Shown: positions 11,701-19,900 of the stretch, one piece after another
Layout: each line of letters begins with the position of its first letter
Position numbering within the stretch: position 1 is the first letter of the stretch
DNA from: Priapulus caudatus
Lineage: Eukaryota > Priapulida > Priapulimorpha > Priapulimorphida > Priapulidae
Direction: 5' to 3'
Assembly: GCF_000485595.1 (NCBI RefSeq)
Contig: NW_014577104.1
Span: forward strand, 427,712-452,489
Length of the DNA: 24,778 bases
Position numbers and translations under genes: made by a program
The notes under the pieces: model-generated
Told to the model about the DNA's origin: nothing
The model's database searches: none
What the model saw: only the letters and a program-made list of their open reading frames with translations

Positions 11701-14700
11701 AAAGCTAAAGTCACACCAAGCCTCCGGACCGGGCCGGACGCTGCCGGACTGATCCGGAGAGAGATCCTTGTTGGGTCCTGGACGGTCGGCCGGTCGGGGT
11801 GGTCCTTGATGTCCTGCGGCATTTCCCCGGATATCGCTCCGGAAGTTTTAAACTGTTTAAAATTTTCGGGGTGATCCGGGACGGTCCAGGAAGTTTTCCC
11901 CATCCGGGGTGGTCCTGGACGGTCCGTGGCGCGTCCGTGGTAGGTCCGGGACAGTCCGTAGTGGCACCGTGTTGAACCGGGCCCACACCGTGTTGAACCG
12001 GGCCCATCCGTGGCCATCCGTGTCGTTTTTGTCGGCCACGGATCACTACGGATCAAGCCGGACCCAACACGGATGGGAGCACGGATGGGCCAGGACGGGG
12101 CCGGATCAGGTCCGTGGCGGTCCGAGGCAGTCCGGGGCGGTCCGGGGCGGTCCGTAGTGACTCCGTGCTGGGGCCGGCTTCATCCGGGCTCAATCCAGGA
12201 TGGTCCGTGGCGCTGCCGTGCTGGTCCGGCCTGATCCGGCCCGATGATGAATTTTTTCACCCGGATCGCCACGGATTATAAATTTTACGGTCCGGGGAGA
12301 TCCTGCCCCATCCGCGGTAATCCGTGGACAGTCCGGCCCCAGTGTGACTGAGGCTTAAACACAAGGAAGAACATGATATGCTGTTTTATTACTGCAACTA
12401 GCGGGATACCCGGCGTTGCCCAGGGAAATCAGTGGCATTACTCAGTTGGTGACCGCTTGGTTGAAAGGGAAATGCCCAAAAAATCTAACTATCTATCTAT
12501 CCATGCATCCATCCATCCCATTCCATGCCATGCCATGCCATTCTATCCCATCCCATATCCCATCACATCCCATCCCATCTCATCGCATCCCATGCCATCC
12601 CATTGCACTGCATCCCATCCCATCCCATGCCATCACATCCCATCCCATCCCATCCCATTCCAAGCAGTAAAAAATAATAAGAAATCAAAAGATAAAAGAC
12701 ATTAAAAATAAAAAGTAAAAAATAAAAAATATTACATACTAAAGAGGTAGGTAAAGGGAAAAAAGGGGAAAATTAGTTCCCCAGGGACTCGAACCTGGAA
12801 TCCTGGTGTAGGAGACGAATGTTCTAGCGATTAGGCCACTGCACCGTTAAGGATATACATCATGGATTCACACGTACGTGATGTTAATCTGTATGCACCG
12901 CCATCTATTGATGAATAGAATTTTTATCAATTTTTAACTTTTTAACTTTTTAACTTTTTTGCCAGAACCACCTGCCAAACGTGCTGATTCTGAAAATATC
13001 TTTAGTTTTCCTCTAGGCTGCGGAGATCTCTAGTTATGCGAGTATGAACTAATTCGACTGAACAACTTTATATATATATATTTGCTCCAAAATTGGCAGG
13101 CCTACAGCTTTGCTGGCGGGCCTGCAGCTTTTAGGAGCTATAGGACCTGCAGGCCTACAGCTTTTTCTGCTCAGTGGCAAACACTGCTTGGACCGCGTAT
13201 TTCCTCGTGTGAACGCTACATGTAAAATACCGAATTTCTGAAGCCACATATTTTATAGACTGGTTGGCGCTCGACAGTTCCAGTGTAACGCGAGTGGAAC
13301 TGTCGAGCGCGGACCAGTCTACGTATTTTATCGGCAGTTGGTGCGCATTGCATTGTTTATTTCGCATTGTTTGCTTGATTGTTTGCTTGGACGCATTGTT
13401 TTTTTAGCTCATCTGACACAGTCAGATGCAGCTTGTAGAATCGCATGATTGTGCGTGCGTGCGTGCGTCAACAGTTGGGCACAAATCTTAACCGCTCGAC
13501 GTACGGTGACGATATTCGGGACGTGGGGGGGAGGAGGATCGTGAAAAGGACTCGGGATGACAAATTTGGGGGTCAAAGGTCAAGATGTGTCAACGGAGGG
13601 GGAATATTTGCCCCTTAACTTAAGGTATAGGAGGAAATACGGAATTGCGGCACAAATCTGAACGGCTCGACCTATGCTCTTAATATTCGGTGTATAGTGA
13701 GATGGGCAGGAAACCCATCACCAGTGCGAAATTGAAGGTCAAAGGGCAGTGGGGGAGAGGTCAGATATCAGACATTTTCTGAGGACATGGCCTAACGGAC
13801 AGAGTGAAAAACTTTTTTGTTTCAGCACTGAACTACCATTTTTATCACTTTATTGAAAGGACCATGAAATGTGCTTTCCACTGACGTGCGAAGAGTAAGT
13901 GTCTGATAACCTTTTTATCCTCAAGAGGAGGGTTAAACATAGATTCCTGAACTGCCTCAATGATGTCACAGTGTTCTCATATTGATGGCACATCCATAAT
14001 CTGGAAAGCCAATATGCCTTGATAGCCCAACGGCTACAGCACAGGATTACGGCTCAAAGGTCTTTGGATTGAATCCCATCAGATTTTTTATTATTTACCT
14101 GTTTTCTGTATTTTTTTATCTTTATCCATTTAACTATTTCTTTCCAATTAAGGCAAATATTTACATGATTTATTTACAACAATTTCATAACAACAAATAA
14201 TGTTTACAACAATTAAATTATTATTTTTTTTAATAGGGTTAGGGTTAGGATCACAATGCACCATAAAACAGGAGTTTTAGGCACACGATTTGTATCAACC
14301 AATGGGATTTGGGAGGGGTATGCAGAATGCAGAAGGTTGCTGAAATGATGTGTACGCAACTGCGTATCTGCATATCTGCGCCTAACAAAGGTGTTACTAC
14401 GCACGACTTAAATGTTACGTTTATAACCGTAGCAACATACTTCAGATGAGCCCAGACGTTCTGCGGCTCTTGTTTCAGTGTACTAAAGCAGCTCGCAGCT
14501 CGCAAATACGGCATTTCTGGAGCCGCGAATCAGCGTGTGAACGCTCGGTCGCGAATTTGTCTCAGATTCGGTATCTCGCAAATACCGTATTTCATAAATA
14601 CGGAGTCTCTGTATGTTTGTATGAATGTGTGTGTGTGTATAACTGAATTATTCTCTGCTCCTTTGCTTGCAGGCGAATGCATTGCCATGTCTGATGCAGA

Positions 14701-16895
14701 ACGGCCCCATGTCTCGGGTGTGGTACAAGCAGGATAATGAATACCTCCTACCGAAGGCTTGTATTGCGGTGGAGTTCACCAGGTATGTCACGATGAGCTA
14801 TGTTTATTCATACTAGTGGCAAGGAAGTCGCACTCACTAGGTTAGCAGCGTTCGGATTTTTTCCCGAGAAAGTCCGGTAATCCGATGTTTAAATTTTCCT
14901 ACGAATTTTGCATGTTATTTTTTACACTGAAGTAGATTTTGCAGTAAATTTGGTTATCCCTCACCTTCCATAGGTTTTGTCAAATCTGTATGGATGATTG
15001 TCACATTTTGAGTGGATTTGTTGGATTATGAAGTTCCAAATCAGTACAAATAAGTCGTCGAGTTGACGATGCCTCCACAAACTCAGGAATCGTGTGCCAT
15101 GGGTTACACAGCAGTTGCTTACAGTGGATTGTGCAACAGGGATATAGGGGATATATTCACTAGAATTAGGTTGTTGAATTGTTATCAAAAATTGATGCAA
15201 GGGTTTGTCAAATAGAAGTTTGTCAATAGAAGTGGCAGGAAAGCAAATTAGGGGTTAATATATTCTTTATCATCTATTGTGCGTTCGTGCGTGTGTCCTT
15301 GTGTGTGTGTGTATGTGTAAGTGTGCGTGCATATGTGTGGGCAGACTGCTTGTACGTAGACGTTGGTACTGATGTCATCACATCTTTCAGTCCGTTAGCG
15401 TACCTCGACCCGACGCACGCCAGCATGGTCTACATGTTCGTGTCTCTGTTCAGAGACACGCTGAACGAGTACGCATATGCAGCCGAACTAGCAGGCCTTG
15501 TGTACAGCCTAGACAATAGCAAGTATGGACTGACGGTTAGTGCTGTTCTGTGATGTGGATGGATGATACAGATTGGAAAAATGAACAATGTCTATCTATC
15601 CTCTGTATGCGTGCGGGGTGGGCGGGCGGGCGGTCGGGAGTGCGTGCGTGCGTGCGTTCGTGCATGCATCTATCTATCTATTCATCCATCCATTCATCCT
15701 TTCATCCATCCAGGCATCCATCCATCTTTTTATGCATTATATGTACTATTTGTAAAATTTCAATAGAATTTCAAGTTTTACATTTCACAAGTAAACACAT
15801 AATGCGGATACAGCCATCTATGTATCGTAGTGCTATTGTGATGCGTGTTTGGTGAAGGCTCTCTATGGTTTTGATGAACAAAAGCTCTTAATAAATCTCA
15901 AGCCCATAATACTAGTCGCTTAGCTAATAGTCAAAAGCAGCTTAAAGAGTTATGAAGCGCCATTCAATTCCATCCATCATTGTCACCCATAGCTTTGTTC
16001 GTAGCTTTGCTTATCGATTTGTTCATAGCTTTGTTCGTAGCTTTTCTTATCGATTTATTCATAGCTTTGTTCAGTTTTGTTCATAGCTTTGTTCATAGCT
16101 TTGTTCATAGCTTTGTTTGTAGCTTTACTCATAGCTTTGAGATCTCAGAGTTACTAACGAGCGCTTACTAACGAGCACTAATCTTCTCAAATGGCTTCAT
16201 TTTGCAGCTGGCGGTGGAGGGCTACAGTGACAAGCAGCATGTCCTGCTAAGGAAGGTGATGGAGAAGATGACCTCCTTTCAGATTGACCCCAAGAGGTTT
16301 GACATCCTCAAAGAGAATGTGAGTGGGCCTGTAATCAATCTTCATCATACTGACAGGGGACACTATTCTCTGTAATGTCACGGCTCAATTTTCGCCGCGG
16401 TACCGATGACAACTGCCTTGGTTGCCCTCCTGACTTGCCGTGGTGCCACTGAAAAATCCTGATACGTAACACTATCCTGTGTAATGTCCCAGCAATCAAG
16501 AGCAACACAATGGATTTACTTTGGTTCTAGAAAATTTTTAAGCACGGTTGCTCATCCTAATTTAGCTGAAATACAACCTGTGGTCAGTGTTCATAAGGCA
16601 TTGGCTACACATGTGCAGTAGAATAGCACATAGCAAATGATGAATAGTGCATAGCAAATGATGAATAGTGCATAGCAAATGATGAATAGTGCATAGCAAA
16701 TGATTATGAAAGACTGTTGTCTGCTGTCTAACACTTTCTGTGAATATCTAATTCTGTACAAAAGCTATAAGGTATTGCGTAATCTATAATGTAAGCTAAT
16801 AGGGCAGGTTGGCACTAATACATATACATCAATCTGTTATGGTATTGTGCATGTGTGCATTCCACGTTGTTGGTATTGGCAAGACACCATGTATG

Positions 16896-16967
<72 letters not shown>

Positions 16968-19900
16968 TGTGTGTGTGTGTCCGTGCGTGTGTATGTTTGT
17001 AGGTTACAACATGTCCTGGTGCATTGTAGACATATCGTAAACAACACCAACGTGGTTCTAGAAAATACATCCTGCTGCAATTAGAAATGTATAAATAATT
17101 ATTCATTCTCTGGTCTCTGCAGTATCTGCGGGGCTTGAAGAACTTCCGTGCTGAGCAACCACACCAGCATGCAACGTACTACACCTCCATCCTGATGGCT
17201 GAACATGCCTGGACTAAAGACGAACTGCTAAACAACATGGAAGGTCAGTCTTGACATATTACATTTTTCGTGTTTCATGTTTCTGATAACGGTTATTAAC
17301 GGTTCCCTAACAATATCACTAAAGCTGTTAAAGTGTGAGCGAGCAATACTGCCCATGTTGAAGTGATGTTATATTACCAAGATGTGGTTCGAGCTGGTTT
17401 AATTCTTACGTACATGCCAAGGTAGCTCTGTGATGTGGTTATATGTACTATCTTCTCTTCGTTGCAGAGGTTACATTAGAGAGAGTGCAACAGTTCATTC
17501 CACAGCTACTGTCGAAAATGCACATTGAGTTCCTTCTCTTTGGAAATATCACGAAGCAGGTAATTCACAATTAGGCATAATAAAAAAAAAAAACTTACAA
17601 TAGAACCCGACCCAGATCACAACTTTATGACTCAGTGAAGTGAACATGTTATTGCAAGATATTTACATAATTTTTTTTTAAATCAACCGAGTACAGCCCA
17701 CCTAATTTTTCACTGCTGGCTCTTTGCTCCATTATCTGTCTTACTACTGTTACTTACACATTACTTGTTAAGGATACTCTCTCAAGGTTTTAGGCAAAAT
17801 TTTACAGATTTTTCATTTTTCTACTTTATTCGATGGCTAACACTATGTGCCACCTCTGAATATGCTCATTTCTCCATATAACGGTACATGTGAACTTTTA
17901 GAGCATTTTGATTGCCCGTGTAGTGAGCAGCAGCTGACGTCAGATGATACAACCAGAATTTCCATAATATTTACTATGCTAGTATCATTCATCATCAACC
18001 CTCCTACAGCTGTCATCTGCCAGTGATAGTTGAAATTGTCGCGCGACCGAAAATAGCCCCGTTTCCCTTGTTACACACCTTGCATTTAGGCGCGTGTTTG
18101 TTGACACATAGCTTAGTAACGGCATGCAGTACACATCGTACGCGCGTTTTGCATGAAAGTGCGGTGGTAACCTTGTAATTTCTCACAATTTCTCAAGGTG
18201 CATGGAACATATTACCAATTTAGTGGTGTCAGTTAGTCATATGTCACAGTAAGTACTAACAGTAGATGTTTCACATACGTTCACCCATTTTGCACACAGG
18301 CGGTCGATCATTGTGAAAAATAGAAAAACGCTGATTTCTCCGTTTCGATTTCTGACATAGTAGCCGATGTATAAATGGATATTTTCCTGTGATTACAACT
18401 CGGATTATTTTAATTTTACACTCGTTTTAATGGTAACATATGGCTGTAAAAAAGCGTGTCAGGGATTGTTATTAAGTGTTGTATTTTATTAGTTATGCCT
18501 CTTTATTCGCTAAAATTTTCAATTCTAACACACAACTTTATTTTCAAGCAGTTTTTTTCAAAGAAAAATCCTGATGCGCTATTTTGGTACATATTGTGCT
18601 TAACCTGTGGCGAAAATTTTGCTTCCTCACTCTGTGGTAATTGAGAAATATCCAAAATACTATTTTTACATAAAAATTCAAAATTTGTGTGGTAACATAA
18701 TTATGTGCTGGAAATTTCATGAAATTTTTTGGCTTGAGCATAGAGATATATCTCCTCTATAAATAAAACGTGTGATTGATTCGATTCATTCGTCAATAAA
18801 CGTTTAATCTTCATTAGAGCAATACCCGTGCAAAAGTTTGAGAGTATCCTTATTGCATGTGGTATTAAATATAGAATGCTTAACACACATTTGGAACGAG
18901 CAGAGTGCTAGTTGGCTGTATTATGAAAGAGAGCTTCACATGTGCATGTAGGTGATATATATATATATATATATATATTCACTTTCTTTGTCACCATATA
19001 TTACACTATGTGTATAGAAAAACCACGTAAAAGTTTCATAAGATTGTGATGTAATATATCACAGCTGAATTCAAAGTCACCACATCAAAATGCAACAATG
19101 GCTGTCATGATAAAATTTACATATGTCTGCAGTTGCTCTGAGCGTTCCATGATTTTACATCAAAGGACAGCATGTTTACGTTGTACATAAGACTATTTAC
19201 TGATATAATGTATAAGACTGTTTTAGATATAAATTGTAATTTGTAACATTTGTCTCTTCTGTAACAGAAAGCGAGTGAGATAGTTGCAATTGTTGAGGAG
19301 ACACTGCAGAGCACTGTACGAACAAAGCCACTGCTGCCCAGCCAGCTTGTGAAAGATAGAGAGTACCAGATTCCAGATAGTGAGTTGTGGAGCCAGTTAC
19401 TCTGTATTTATTTCTGCTATGAAGATTAGTGAAACGTGAATAATGAAGAGCTTGAAACCTTTGCGTTGTATAATGTAGTGGGAAGTGTCTTCTGAGCATG
19501 TATTTTATCATTGTTATTATTATTCTGAGTACACATGGCATTAACTAAATTTCATCAAATGTATCTTCTTAACACAATCAGAAGGTAAATCAATTAGGTA
19601 TACTGTAGCTAATAAATCTATTGTTAATTTGTAATGTATTCTTGCCATTACTGTTTATATCTCTAATGATTATAACCTGGCTTTATGCATTCAACATGTT
19701 CAAGCGTTTAGCAGAGATGCCAACCACTACGATTTATCCATATTTTATACGAATTTCTATTCCTTTTGCACCACTACGACCAGTTTGTATCAAACTACGA
19801 ATTTCACTGTGATCGAAAAAAATATTTTTTTTGTCAATTATTGGCAATTTATTGTCATTTTTGACCGTCAGAATACAGGAAATTGCATCTCAGAATCAAA

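Larger units (their letters stand above)
17560..19267 (+). other. Large IDE intron with a candidate MITE
   Basis: A 1.7-kb AT-rich intron. The bases taaggatactctc at 17769-17781 recur inverted at 18842-18854, flanked by TA on both sides, suggesting a ~1.07-kb non-autonomous element. The inverted match beyond 13 bases is weak, so this part is tentative. A (TA)n tract lies at 18955-18978. No exon was found in the intron. Confidence 0.5.

Noticed and set aside
11577-12056. 159-aa minus-strand frame and its overlapping neighbours
   Set aside because: They lie in the TCCGG repeat, are open in several frames on both strands, and are low in complexity with no family resemblance.
12373-12705. His-Pro-Ser-Ile-rich frames
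   Set aside because: They are translations of the CCCAT microsatellite.
12776-12852. Functional tRNA gene on the minus strand
   Set aside because: The B box is perfect, but the acceptor and anticodon stems do not pair, so it fits a SINE head.
16621-16704. Possible CRISPR-like array
   Set aside because: The 21-bp units are directly adjacent with no spacers, and the DNA is animal.
16809-17106. Four overlapping frames rich in Arg-Ala-Cys-Val or Thr-His-Ala-Arg
   Set aside because: They are translations of the (TGCG)n microsatellite.
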